This document shows, piece after piece, positions 22,267 through 33,563 of a DNA stretch of 64,000 nt. Position numbers and translations under genes: made by a program. The notes beneath the pieces are model-generated. The model ran no database searches and was not told the origin of the DNA. It saw nothing but the letters and a program-made list of their open reading frames with translations. The DNA lies in assembly GCA_003024785.1 (NCBI GenBank), contig PUQB01000259.1, positions 62,001 through 126,000 on the forward strand, read 5' to 3'. Source of the DNA: Selaginella tamariscina. Taxonomy: Eukaryota; Streptophyta; Lycopodiopsida; Selaginellales; Selaginellaceae. Each line of letters starts with the position of its first letter. Positions within the stretch are counted from its first letter, which is position 1.

Positions 22267-24086
22267 TGTCATAGTTTTTACTATGACTCGACCCTTTACT
22301 TTGGACGTTGACTGTTGTTACCTACTGTACTATGTTGATGGACCCTAGATGTAGTAGGAAACAGGCCCGCTTAGTGCACTTGGGTATCTGGTGATGGTCC
22401 GGCTGGGTGTCATTAGGTATTTGCAGGAAACTCTAAGCGAAGCTAGAACTTACCTTCTAGAAACCCACCCCCAATTTTGACGTCCCGAATAGGTTGTTTG
22501 GTCTTTGCAAATGAGTTCGGCGTGTTAAGTAGGGTTAGGAACACCCCTAGGGTTGACCTAACCCATGCCCTAAAACCCCCACCCCCTTGGGTAGGGTTTA
22601 GGGGTAGGAGTAAGGGTGAGTTATGGGCTCATAATGTTAATTTATCTAAGGGTTAGAATTCAATGCCAGCCCACTAATACAAATAGGAAAAGAGGGGGGG
22701 GGGCTCCGTCACATAAATAAGGTAGAGTATATGTAGGAGAGCTCCTGGGCTCATGAATGAGTTCGTTGCTCTTCTGCCGGTGCAAGCTTTAGCTTGTGTC
22801 GTTAAGGTACAACCCTCTGTTGTGCCGCCCTAACTTCCAGATGCCAGGGGTACGTCCCACCTTCGGGGTAGCTTACCCTTAATGTTGGCGAATCCATGCC
22901 TGGGAGGTCTTATCGGAATGCATGTTCCAAGAGGCAGAGGTTGAGGCTTGTCTCCGGCCTCCTCCTCCACGTCAAGCTAGGTGTAGCACTCACGGCCAAG
23001 CAAGGCACATCTGTGTCCTTGCCCAATTGTGAGGGTGGGATCTTGTTTGACAGGTACATGTTACTTGGTTCCTGAGGGTTCATTGAGGGGTTCCAGAGTC
23101 GGCATTTAGGAGCCACGTTAGTGGCACTTGGTGCAACTCTTGAATCTAAGGGCTATGGCATGATAGCCCACATCGGGGAAGGCAGTGTCACATGGAGATG
23201 TGACACTGGGCTAAAAGTCACATGGTACAACGCTCGAGGCACGCCCTTTGGGGTTATGTCATGGGCTTGTCGCCAAGGGGTTGGATACCTTAGCAAATAG
23301 ACATGCTTGTGCTCGCACTAGGGTGCTAAGCCTTGGGCATCCGCTCAAGGGAGGTTAGGTCTCATAACTAGGTGTGCTTTGACACACTTGGCTAGGGGAG
23401 TGTTCTCCTTGGAATCCAAAGGTTGAACAACCTAAGCTCATTAGCAGAAGCCCTTTCATGAGGCACTTGCAAGGTCATGTGCTTAGGGTTATCCCAAACC
23501 TAGCCTTAAGGAGTTTGCTTAGCAGAACACTCGTGTCCGCCTACGGCACACACTCGTGTCCTCACTAAGTACTAACCCTAGGTCTAGGGTATAACTTGGC
23601 CACTCAAACCCTTAGGGGTTAGTCGTGGTTCAGGGTACCCCTTGTCGCCCTAAAGGGGTTGTACTCCCGGATGAGGGTGATTCCTCAAGGGGTAAGTGAC
23701 GATGCCTTAGCTCTGTCTAGGGGTATGTGTGGAACACACGTCTCCTTGATGGGGGTTAGGGCATGAGCCTGTCTAGGTCTTCTAGGGCAAGACCCTAAGT
23801 CAACTAGGGTTATCCCTCAAGGGTTTTGGGGTAGACACTCTAAGGAGACTTAGGCTAAACCCTAAGTCAACTAGGGTTATCCCTCAAGGGTTCTGGGGGT
23901 AGACATTCTAGGAGACTTAGGCTAAACCCTAAGTCTCCTGTCCACTTGGGCATTAGAGTCTAACCCTAGGGGTCGTTGGGGTTGTTCTGGGAAACTTAGC
24001 GTTGCTCACACAGGGTGATGACGCCAAATGGCCACCTGGCGGCCACGTGTTGCCACGTGTTGGCCCTTTGGGTTAAAACTCTGACA
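22267..24086 (+). mobile_element. TIR element copy A (1.82 kb, non-autonomous)
   Basis: Begins TGTCATAGTTTTTACTATGA and ends TTAAAACTCTGACA, whose reverse complement TGTCAGAGTTTTAA matches the start, so it has imperfect terminal inverted repeats. The left end also holds its own hairpin (GTCATAGT/ACTATGAC). It is flanked by CTTAA on both sides. Removing the element and one CTTAA restores an open frame into the DUF7869 exon, so this is a true insertion. Inside it is GC-richer than the surroundings and has a G run and a VNTR of about 72 bp with 2 units. No transposase is seen. Superfamily is uncertain. Confidence 0.8.
23800..23935. repeat. VNTR of copy A, two units of about 72 bp
   Basis: Units contain CTAAGTCAACTAGGGTTATC, CCTCAAGGGTT and GGAGACTTAGGCTAAAC. 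The corresponding VNTR in copy B at about 25675-25950 has four units. Confidence 0.8.
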
Positions 24087-24187
24087 CTTAACATCAAATA
24101 AGCTTCCTCGTCATTTGCTTTTACAAATGGATAATTGTGCAGGCGAGAACAAAAATAGGTAAATCATTTACTTAAGGGTTTCTCATG

Positions 24188-26101
24188 TGTCATAGTTTTT
24201 ACTATGACTCCTCTTTACTTTGGACATTGACTATTGTTACCTACTATACTATGTTGATAAGCCCTAGGTGTAGAAGAAACAGGCCCACTTAGTGCACTTG
24301 GATATCTAGTGATGGTCTGGCCGGGTGTCATTAGGTATTTGCAAGAAACTCTAGGCGAAGCTAGCACTTTCATCTAAAAAACTCTTACCTTGGTTTTCGT
24401 GTCCCGGTTGGATTAATGGCTAGTTCCGGTGAGTTCGGCATGTCGGATATATTTAGAAATATCCCCAGGTTTGACAGGTTAGGGTTTAGGGGTCTATGGA
24501 TAACTCACCAAGTATGTTCCCTCTGGGAATGAGATTTCAATGCTAGCCCACTTATGTAAACAGGAAAACAGGGGGGGGGGGGGGGCCTCTGTCACATAAA
24601 TAAGGTAGTATATAGGAATGAGGGTTCCTAGGTTCATGACTGAGCTCGTTACTCTTCTCCCGGTGCAAGCTCTAGCTTGTGTCGTCAAGGCACAACCCTC
24701 TGTTGTGCCGCCCTAACTTTCAGCTGCCAGGGGTACGTCCCACCTTCGGGGTAGCTTACCCTTAACATTGGCGAATCCATGCCTGGGAGGTCTTGTCGGA
24801 ATGCGCGTTCCAAGAGGCAGAGGTTGAGGCTTGTCTCCAGCCTCCTCCTCCACGTCAAGCTAGGTGTAGCACTCACAGTCAAGCAAGGCACATCCGTGTC
24901 CTTATCCAACTGTGGGCGTGGGATCTTGTTTGACAGGTTCACATTACCAGTTCCTGAGGGTTCACTAAAGGGGTTCTAGAGTTGGCATTTAGGAGCCACG
25001 TTTGTGGCACTTGGTGCAACTCTTGAATCTAAGGGCTATGGCATGATAGCTCACATCGGGAAAGGCAGTGTCACATGGAGATGTGACACTAGGCTAAATG
25101 TCACATGGTACAACGCCTGAGGCACGCCCTTTGGGGTTATGTCATAGGCTTGTCGCCAAGGGGTTGGATACTTTAGCAAACAAACATGCTTGTGCTTGCA
25201 CTAGGGTGCTAAGCCTTGGGCATCCTCAAGGGAGGTTAGGTCTCATAACTAGGTGTGCTTTGGCACACTTGGCTAGGGGAGTGTTCTCCTTGGAATTCAA
25301 GGGTTGAACAACCTAAACATGTTAGCAGGAGCCCTTTCATGAGGCACTCGTAAGGTCATGTGCTTAGGGTTATCCCAAACTTAGCCTTAGGAGTTTGCTT
25401 AGCAGAACACTCGTGTCCGCCTACAGCGCACACTCGTGTCCTCACTAAGTACTAACCCTAGGTCTAGGGTATAACTTGGCCACTCAAACCCTTAGGGGTT
25501 AGTCGTGGTTCAGGGTACCCCTTGCCGCCTAAAGGGGTTGTACTTCCGGATGAGGGTGATTCCTCAAGGGGTAAGTGACGATGCCTTAGCTCTGTCCAGG
25601 GGTATGTGTGGAACACACGTCTCCTTGATGGGGGTTAGGGCATGAGCCTATCTAGGTCTTCTAGGGCAAGACCCTAAGTCAACTAGGGTTATCCCTCAAG
25701 GGTTTTGGGGTAGACACTCTAGGGAGACTTAGGCTAAACCCTAAGTCAACTAGGGTTATCCCTCAAGGGTTCTAAGGGCAGACATTCTAGGGAGACTTAG
25801 GCTAAACCCTAAGTCAACTAGGGTTATCCCTCAAGGTTCTAAGGGCAGACATTCTAGGGAGACTTAGGCTAAACCCTAAGTCAACTAGGGTTATCCCTCA
25901 AGGGTTCTGGGGGCAAACATTCTAGGGAGACTTAGGCTAAACCCTAAGTCTCCTGTCCACTTGGGCATTAGAGTCTAACCCTAGGGGTCATTGGGGTTGT
26001 TCTGGGAAACTTAGCGTTGCTCACACAGGGTGATAACGCCAAATGGCCACCTGGCAGCCACGTGTTGCCACGTGTTGGCCCTTTGGGTTAAAACTCTGAC
26101 A
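24188..26101 (+). mobile_element. TIR element copy B (1.91 kb, same family)
   Basis: Aligns with copy A over its whole length with the same orientation and ends (TGTCATAG ... ACTCTGACA). Flanks read TTTCTCATG on the left and TTTCTCAAG on the right, a 7-9 bp target duplication, while copy A has an exact 5-bp CTTAA. The internal VNTR (CAACTAGGGTTATCCCTC unit) has 4 copies here against 2 in copy A, which explains most of the length difference. It lies inside the intron between the DUF7869 exons ending at 24158 and starting at 26135. Confidence 0.8.
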
Positions 26102-27175
26102 TTTCTCAAGCTCATACTTACTTTTATTTTCTAGATATATGCTAGCATACTTGTCAATGCTTGTTGGCAAAGGTGTGTTTGAAACAATCACACTCAGTTT
26201 TCTTATGGTTAGTCACACTCATGAAAATATTGATGCATTCTTCAGCAAGGTCTCCAACTCTACAAAAAGGACAAGTGCACTTACCTTACCGCATATGATG
26301 AATCTTTTTGAAAACTGCGTCTCCAAAAAAAGTTATGCTTTGCTTGTGACTGAGGTGCCAGACTTCAAAAAATTTCTCAAGGAGTATATAAAGAAGGGAG
26401 TGATTCTTTAGTTGGTCACCTTGTGCCGCTACAATTCTTTTTCTCCATACGAGATGATACCTATTATGCAGTACAAGTTACGGCCATTAGAGCAAGAGTG
26501 GTTACCAAAAGAGGGGTTAATGCTCTTCAAAAGTGGAGAGAATGGAAAGCCACTTCTCTCAGAAGGACAACTAGACCCTATTCCATTGAGTGCCCAGCTC
26601 AAGGAACAAGAGGTTATTATTGATGGCATCAAAAAATATGTGGCATGGGTTCAAAAATCGATGCCAAAGAATTCTGATAAGGCAACTAGTTACTCAGAAC
26701 TATATAAGCATGTGGTCGACTATTGGGAGACTATTGTTCGAGAGCTGGAAGGGCCTACTGTCACAAGTACAGAATTGCAACACCCTTTTTGGCCTAAAAC
26801 AAGGTGGCGAGAGGAGATTGAAACGACATCACTGAGCACAAACGACATAGAAGCCAGTAATGATGTGGAAGTGCAAAACCCCACACTTTGTTTAAACAAA
26901 GGAACTAAAAACCTAAAGCATACTTTGATTGCTGCCAAGATCTTCAAAAACTAATGATGGTTTTCATTACTCCAGATGCATCATATAATCAGCCTATTTG
27001 GATGGGTCAAATTATCGACACACCTGAAGTAATCACAAAAAATAATATTGTTAAGGTTGCATGGTTCAAACCACAAAAAAAGCAACACGAGAAGGAGAGC
27101 GAAAGATATAATGGATGCCTAGAGAAAAACATAGTCTCTCAATCAAAAAGACCTAGCATATTTTATAAATGTTAA

Positions 27176-27790
27176 ATTCATTCGATATGGGTGGATGTCA
27201 AGAAGTGTTAATAAAGTCACAATTAACAAAATTGCAAAGGAATGTATGTTTTTTGAAGCTTAAAGCAATTACAAAATTATAAAATATCATATATTTAATA
27301 TTCATAATTTATAAACTCTTTAATAATAGTACCAAATTGTTTACTTAACTATATAAATTTAAAAAACGATATAGAAGATTGACTATATTATTATAGGATT
27401 TTGTATATTATATATATATTATTACTATTACAAATTTTTTAATTAATAATATTATATTAAATATTAATAATTTAATAACAACATTAATATTTATATAATG
27501 TACCTCTTATGCTCTTCCTTAATTGTTATATTAGGCAATATATTATATAATTTAATACCTTCTACTTTTATAATGTTATTAATTTTTATTCAATGAATGT
27601 TATAATTTATTAAAGAGTCGAATATAAAATAGAATATTCTGTTTTCAAACATATATTTTAAAGAATATTCTTTTAATATTAGAAAATGTTAATTAAATAA
27701 CTAAAATTGCTAATTATTAGGAAATGGGACTATACCCATGCCCATTTTAGTTACAACTTGCATTTAGGTAAAATAACAAAATAACTTAAC
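27176..27790. other. AT-rich intergenic
   Basis: Very AT-rich 3' flank of the DUF7869-type gene. I see no gene, RNA or repeat ends. Confidence 0.5.
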
Positions 27791-27812
27791 TTAATTAACT
27801 ATTAAGGAAAGC

Positions 27813-28204
27813 ATGTATTAAATTCACGAATGTGATCTTATATTTGGAGAGATTCATACTGCACTTGACCTGAGGAGTCCATAGTCCCCGGAAAGTGGGA
27901 ATTGAAACGTTTATTACGCACATAGCTAGTCCGTAGTAAACTTTGCCTGTAAAAATACAATTAGATAGCTTAAGTAATAAGAAAACATCTTTATTTATAT
28001 ATATATACACATATACATTTCTAGTCATTCGTTTTTTCTCTGAAGGACATGAAAATACAGTGATAAAGGGCTAAATGGAAGTTATTTTGTTAATTAGATA
28101 TATACTCTCACTTCTTTTATATATATAAACTAAGTGGGCTAAGTATACACTTCTCAATCATCTAAAGAGAGCCAACAAGAAAACATAGCATTCTAGTATA
28201 TACA

Positions 28205-28236
<32 letters not shown>

Positions 28237-28395
28237 TCTCTCTCTCTCTCTCACACACACACACGAACCATTTGGTGCATGAAAGCTATCTGTGAATGAG
28301 AGTAAGAAACACAAATAATAAGGCCAAGCTCAACCAGCAACTTTCCACGCCGGACAGGATTGGATCGAGCGTTTGAAAGAAGAGTACAGTACGTT
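27813..28395 (-). pseudogene. Inverted partial copy of the DMP gene
   Basis: The reverse strand matches the neighbouring DMP gene at 28992-29891 closely: the end of its exon 1 (CTCGATCCAATCCTGTCCGG), the whole intron including the GT/GA microsatellite and flanking unique bases, and the first half of exon 2 (GGCAAAGTTTACTACGGACT). It has an insertion of about 24 bases in exon 2 and lacks both ends of the gene, so it is a pseudogene fragment. Copy and gene face each other as an inverted repeat with arms of about 580 bp and a spacer of about 740 bp. Confidence 0.85.
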
Positions 28396-28991
28396 TCATT
28401 TCTCATAAATAGTACCTTAAAATTAAATATTTAACAAATATTCTAAACTTATATCTATAACATAAAGCACAGTGAAACTTATATTAATGAATTATATTAA
28501 TAATAAATATTATTCAATATAACATATGTATTTTGTTAGAAATTGTCCGTGAACGAGTTGGATCTGTCTGTCAGTCCATGCACGTCAAGAATGTCAGTGC
28601 GCACGTATTTGTTAAGTCAACTTAAGCTTTTGTATCAATTTAGTGATCATGATCTACAATGATATGCAAATTGCAACCAGAGCTGGCTTATTCAAACTTT
28701 TAAAGTGTAAAACTTAATAAACAATAATATATATAATAAAAGCATGCATTCATGCTTGTTCAATTCTTCAAGTTGCCACAAGTTTAATATTCATACACTG
28801 TATCTTTGTACTGCTTGCTCTTATTTCTGGTTAAATCTTGAAGTCGTATGAACCGTGAATCTAGATCAGAAGATTGCAGGTAAAAACTTCAACACTCTGC
28901 GTGGGTGCGTGTGATTCCATGTATTCCTTGCAGGCTAATCTTATATGAGAGCAAATCAAACTTATGCAACATATACTGAAGCTATTTTATC
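28396..28991 (+). promoter_or_regulatory. Upstream region of the DMP gene, with possible leader intron
   Basis: AT-rich sequence. A GCAG/GTAAAA donor at 28880 and a CCTTGCAG acceptor ending at 28933 would define a 54-base leader intron 58 bases before the start codon. The decayed DMP copy on the minus strand at 30.3-31.0 kb has a comparable arrangement, which supports it. No core promoter motif could be fixed. Confidence 0.35.
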
Positions 28992-29891
28992 ATGGATAAC
29001 TCAGCAGCAACACAGAACTTACTTCATGACGAGGGAGACAGCCACCGCGGTGAAGATATTGAGGAGTTTGATAGCTTAATCACGAAAGCACTAACCAATG
29101 CACTTCATGGATCGGCTAATTTGTCTAATATGCTGCCAACGGGGACTGTACTCTTCTTTCAAACGCTCGATCCAATCCTGTCCGGCGTGGGAAGTTGCTG
29201 GTTGAGCTTAGCCAATCTCATTATTTGCAGCTTAGTCTGTTTCTTACTTTCATTCACAGATAGCTTTCATGCGCCAAATGGTTTGTGTGTGTGTGTGTGT
29301 GTGTGTGAGAAGAGAGAGAGAGAGAGAGAGAGATTAATGCTAGAATGCAATGTTTTCTTGTTGGCTCTCTTTAGATGATTGAGAAATGTATACTTAGCCC
29401 ACTTAGTTTATATATCTAAAAAAAGTGAGAGTATATATCTAATTAACAATAATATAACTTCCATTCAACCCTTTATCACTTTCATTACATGTCCTTCAGA
29501 GATTTATGCAAACAAAAACAAAAGAAAAACAAATGTATATGTATATATAAAGATGTTTTCTTATCACTTGAGGCTATCTAATTGTATTCTTACAGGCAAA
29601 GTTTACTACGGACTAGCTACTTTCCGGGGACTATGGACTCCTCAGGTCAAGTGCAGGATGGATCTCTCCAAATATAAGATCACATTCATGGATTTTATAC
29701 ATGCTTTCCTTACTATGTTCACGTTCTTAATGACGGCAACGTTCTCCTCCTCCGATGTTATAAAGTGTTTCGTCAAAGTACCTGATGGTCTTGTTAGGGT
29801 TGCACCATTCTTGTCAGGCTTCTTAATTAGCTTTCTCTTCTTTTTTCCTACTACTAGACATGGTGTTGGGTTCCCTCGTACAGCAGCTTAA
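28992..29891 (+). CDS. DMP (DUF679) four-helix membrane protein
   Basis: Two exons, 28992-29280 and 29596-29891, give a 194-residue protein. Exon 1 ends AATG at a GTTTGTGTG donor and exon 2 starts after TTCTTACAG; the join is GK in PNGKVYYG. The DUF679 signature is complete: the N-terminal region is acidic and soluble, then SANLSNMLPTGTVLFFQ, FTDSF, KVYYGLATFRGLW, VPDGLVRVAP and FPTTRHGVGFP. Four membrane spans are expected at about residues 47-60, 71-88, 129-147 and 170-183. DMP proteins act in ER, vacuole or plasma membranes; in flowering plants members function in senescence-linked membrane remodelling and, in sperm, in gamete fusion. Which role applies here cannot be read from the sequence. 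This is the only intact member of the local cluster. The intron starts with (GT)n then (GA)n. Confidence 0.9.
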
Positions 29892-30292
29892 CAGATGTTA
29901 TTCATTTCTAAGGTATTTATAAAGTTTAATTATCATGTTTAACAATAAATCTTCTATTTCTTTATTATGTGTACATATCATTATTATATTCTAATATTTT
30001 GTTTACTAAATTGTACCTTTATAAAGCATTAGGTTATTAACAAGCATGTTCCACATGATGTACCATGCATACATGAAACAAACATTTACTTCTAAACAAC
30101 AGCCTGTCATATATATATATATATGTTCCTCCTACACTATAAAAAACATATAATTCTAAAATCTAATTAAGAAATATCTTAATATAAGACATCGTTAATA
30201 CATCTTAAGAAAATATCTAAAAAATAATTATTAAATAGTACCTTAGTAAAGATACATTTTTTATGGCTATATAAATATTAAATTTTGCAGGA

Positions 30293-30963
30293 CTAAGTAA
30301 CATTTTCACCACTAGAAGATGGTCTGGGTGTAGAAGATGGTGTGGGTGTAAGAGGGAATCCCACACCGTGTCTAGTAGTTGGAAACAATAAAAAAACTAC
30401 GCTAACTAAAAACCCGGACAAAGATGGCGCCGCTCTAATAAGACCGTCCGGAACATTGTCATGAATGTGAACACTGCAAGGAGTGCGTGTACAAAATCTC
30501 CAAATCTAATCCTGTATCTCAAGAGTGAGCCCGTCACTCTCACCTCGGGAGTCCACAGGCCTCGAAACGTAGCAAGTCCATAGTAAACTCTACCTGTAAA
30601 ATTCCCTCATTTAAAAAAAAACTGAAAATTTATGCAGCACATGAAGTGAAGAACACGCACGCACCATTTGCCGCGTGAAAACTGTCTGTGAACGAGAGTA
30701 TGAAGCACACTAAGCTGCAGACAATGAGGAAAGCCACACTAAAGTTCTTATCCTTGCAGCTTCCAGCTTTAAACAGAATCGGATAGATCATTTGGAAGAA
30801 GAGTACTGTCCCAGTGGGGAGCATGTTAGAGAGATTCGCCGAGCCACGGAGTGCATTGGTTAGAGCGTTCGTAATTACGCTCTGGAACTCCTGAATGTCG
30901 TGCACAAGATTCTGGTCCTGCTGGTTGTTTTCCTCGTCATTAAGCAAATATCGAGTTATCCAT
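30293..30963 (-). pseudogene. DMP pseudogene, minus strand
   Basis: The two-exon DMP layout is as in the intact gene: exon 1 30963-30665 and exon 2 30593-30293, with the intron at the same PNG/K position. It keeps SANLSNMLPTGTVLFFQ, FTDSFHAANG, RVYYGLATFRGLW and PTTRHGVGFP. Two lesions make it a pseudogene. The ATG (MDNS, as in the intact copy) is one base out of frame with the rest. About 40 bases are missing from exon 2 between the third helix and NVPDG. On its sense strand CTCTCCAG then GTACAGTACGTGTGTG near 31070 and AACTGCAG near 30978 look like a leader intron that starts with the (GT)n-(GA)n pattern. It is head-on to the intact gene, whose 3' end lies 400 bp away. Confidence 0.85.
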
Positions 30964-31089
30964 AGTAAAACAATTTCACTGCAGTTCTTTGAATTTCAAA
31001 AGGGAAAAATCAACCGTCTCTCTCTCACACACGCACGCACGCACACACACACGTACTGTACCTGGAGAGCCAAACTAGTTTGGGAATAA

Positions 31090-32401
31090 CAATTCACAGA
31101 GCTCTTGTACGACTTTAATGTGTAACTTTGAAAGATTCAAACGCGGAATGAAGCAAGATATACTGTTATGTTTTAAGGCATATTATTATATAAAACTAAA
31201 CTTGTACAAAAGGCAACTTGAGCAAACAGAACCTGATTAACATTTATTAGGTAATTATACACTCTCAAGTAAGCTAAATCATGCAGTTGACTTGTGGGCA
31301 ATGGCGGTTGGCTTAGAAGGTAAACAGCCACGACTTGTTTGCACGTTTTCTTTACGAGTTGCTTGCGTGGAAAAAGAAATATTTTAACATAATCAATGAT
31401 TATTTTATTTTAATTAGAATTTGTCAACTTTTGGACTTTGATTAAGCAAGGCGTTCTTATATCATTGCCTCGTCATGTTTTAACCATTTACAACTAAAGT
31501 ACATCAAAGTATATTATATATATACATTATATAATATCTTTTATGTATTATAATTTGAAATAATAAAAAGCTGCTGTTTACTCGGCCATGTAATTAATTA
31601 TAATATAAATAATAACAATAAGTATACAGTTCGATGGATTTATTTGTTTATATATTCACTTGAATATATTTGATTGAACATACAATTCCTTACATTTAGA
31701 GAACAAAAATGAAGTTTAATTATGTAGTATAATTTGAGGAAATAAAACATATATTATTATTACTAATGTTTCTTTACACCCAACTCGGCCGATGTAGTTT
31801 AAATTTGAAATTTAGTTATAATATAGCAAATCTTATAATACATGCAAATAATAATTATAAATATAACAATAACTAACAGTTCGATGGACTTGCAATTTAA
31901 TCTTAATTTAAACTGTTTATATATTGACTTGAATATCACAAAATTGAAGTTTAATTATATAAACCATATATTATTACTAATACTGTTTATTGAATGTCTC
32001 ACGCAAATTTAATTATAATATAACAAATCTTATAAAACATGCAAATAATTATAAGAAATGTTATCTAATATAATTATAACAATAGCATTTTGATCTTAAT
32101 TTATTCCCTTAAATATATTCTATTGAATATACAATTCCTCAAACAAAATTTTCTTTATTTAAACTAAAAATGTTTTTTTCAGAATATACTTTTACTGTAC
32201 ACGTTAATGCGTAAGTACGCAAGAAGTGGTGGTTTAACATTTCACTTAAAACTTACTCTATATTTCCCCATTATAAACATCTGTCTACCACAATTTCAAT
32301 GGAGGTCCGTCCTGTTTTTCCTAAGGTAAACTTTTATATATACATATATATATATATATATTATAACTTATAATCAATAAGTTTTTAATGATATATATTT
32401 A

Positions 32402-32459
<58 letters not shown>

Positions 32460-32472
32460 AATACCTCATAGA
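31090..32472. other. AT-rich intergenic with a duplicated upstream block
   Basis: AT-rich. Bases about 31276-31340 (GGCAATGGCGGTTGGCTTAGA, AAACAGCCACGA) match 47343-47405 upstream of the other decayed DMP copy, so the duplication that made those copies reaches this far. The roughly 1.1 kb between here and 32460 has no counterpart there and contains two loosely similar AT-rich blocks (GTTCGATGGA at about 31630 and 31880). (GA)n at 32413-32455. Confidence 0.5.
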
Positions 32473-33150
32473 TGGCTGAAGAACATAGAAGTGATATTGA
32501 AAACAAGAGTGACATTGACGACGATATTAAGACACGATAGCCAAGGGTTTAGCAAGGGCTCAGCTGACCTGGCGAATATGCTCCCAACAGGAACTGTAAT
32601 ACTTTTTCAGATACTCGATCCACTCCTACACAAAGTAGGCGGCTGTGAGAATAAGTCAATAAGTGCTGCGTTTCTTATTATATGCAGTATGATAACCTTC
32701 CTCTCAACATTCACAGACAGGTGCGTGCGTGCGCAAATAGACATGCATATGCACGTGCATGCGTAGAGAGAGAGAGAGCTCATATACATGTAAATGCAGT
32801 TTCCAAGCTCCAAATGGGAAAGTATACTACGGTTTTGCCACATTTAAGGGACTATGGACACCACAGTTAAAGGAGCGACCATCAGGTATAGACTTCACAG
32901 TATACAGGATCAAAGTGGACGACTTTGTGCATGCGATCCTGGCAGTATACCTGTTCTTAACAACTACAAGCTTCTCAACAGACGTGGTTAGCGTTTATAA
33001 CAGTTCCAGATGCATTTATAAGAGCAGCCCCGTCTGTGTCTGGGTTTCTAATAAGTGTTGTCTTCCTGTTGTTTCCAAGTACAAGACATGGTATTGGGTT
33101 TCCACTTGTCCCTCCACCTGGCTCTATCCCAGCTAAGGCTCGTCGTTCCT
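32473..33150 (+). pseudogene. DMP pseudogene, plus strand
   Basis: It starts MAEEHRSDIENK and shows SADLANMLPTGTVILFQ, FTDS/FQAPNGKVYYGFATFKGLW, IDFTVYRIKVDDFVHA and PSTRHGIGFPLVPPPG. The N-terminal part and the DUF679 core are in different frames, and a second small change near 32992 shifts the C-terminal part, so it is a pseudogene, or an intact gene spoiled by two sequence errors. The intron lies inside the codon for Ser of FTDS (CAGACAG then GTGCGTGCG; acceptor AAATGCAG at about 32799). That is about 18 bases upstream of the intron position in the copies at 29.0 and 30.3 kb. Confidence 0.8.
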
Positions 33151-33414
33151 AAGTTATATATTTGAAGTTGGATTGATAATGGTTTAATAACGCGATTGTG
33201 ACTTCTAAACTCTCACCCTGTGTGTGTGTATGTATAAGTGTGCGTGTGCGTGTGTGTTGTGAAGAGAGAGAGAGCATTTTCGACCTAAAGGTTATGCCTA
33301 TGTACGTGTCTATATTTAAAGTGTTTCGTAACACTCGATGCTATGTTATGTGCTTTATACGTATTAATATTATATTAATGTAGATAAAACATATACTAAT
33401 ACATGATACATCTA

Positions 33415-33450
<36 letters not shown>

Positions 33451-33563
33451 ATATCATCATAGTTTTCAGTATATAGTACATAAGGTTTATAGTCTATAGT
33501 TTCGCAGGCTTTGGACTAGTTTAGACTACACATACCTCAAGAGATTAATCTAGCCGCACAGCT
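33151..33563. other. 3' flank of DMP copy and (GT)n runs
   Basis: Bases 33160-33300 match 47935-48035, the 3' flank of the other decayed copy, including a GT run then GAGAGAGAGCATTTT. A (GT)n run lies at 33417-33448. No gene seen. Confidence 0.6.

Larger units (their letters stand above)
20395..27172 (+). pseudogene. DUF7869-type gene, split by two TIR elements
   Basis: Coding segments run in order on the plus strand. An N-terminal part (YNTGDKVCLLRNNEIVGTG, 20401-20570) comes first, then a long acidic part (20571-21420). A Cys-containing central part (21340-22260) holds KCDTCTSLK and DKMDHSKTSIP. A short exon (24092-24158) reads LLLQMDNCAGENKNR and ends AAATAG then GTAAAT. The next exon starts at 26135 after TTTTCTAG and continues with AYLSMLVGKG and SFLMVSHTHENIDAFFSKVS. 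C-terminal parts (26412-27172) end with ITPDASYNQPIWMGQI and IVKVAWFKP. The DN-C-ENKNR and HTHE-D-FFS motifs are typical of the DUF7869 family, multi-copy proteins of unknown function with a possible RNase H-like transposase origin. One TIR element interrupts an exon and another an intron. A few frame discords, one at an A run near 22195, add to the damage. Confidence 0.65.

Noticed and set aside
22540-24010. GC-richer blocks with conserved short motifs, considered as rRNA or tRNA genes
   Set aside because: No rRNA or tRNA signature is present; they are the internal part of the TIR elements.
22910-24980. Reading frames of 60-90 codons inside the two TIR elements
   Set aside because: They do not agree between copies A and B, lie on different strands and resemble no transposase.
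29379-29891. A single plus-strand frame starting at 29379 covering the DMP second exon
   Set aside because: Its first 70 residues are intron; the acceptor at 29595 and the DUF679 domain boundary show that it is exon 2 of the gene starting at 28992.
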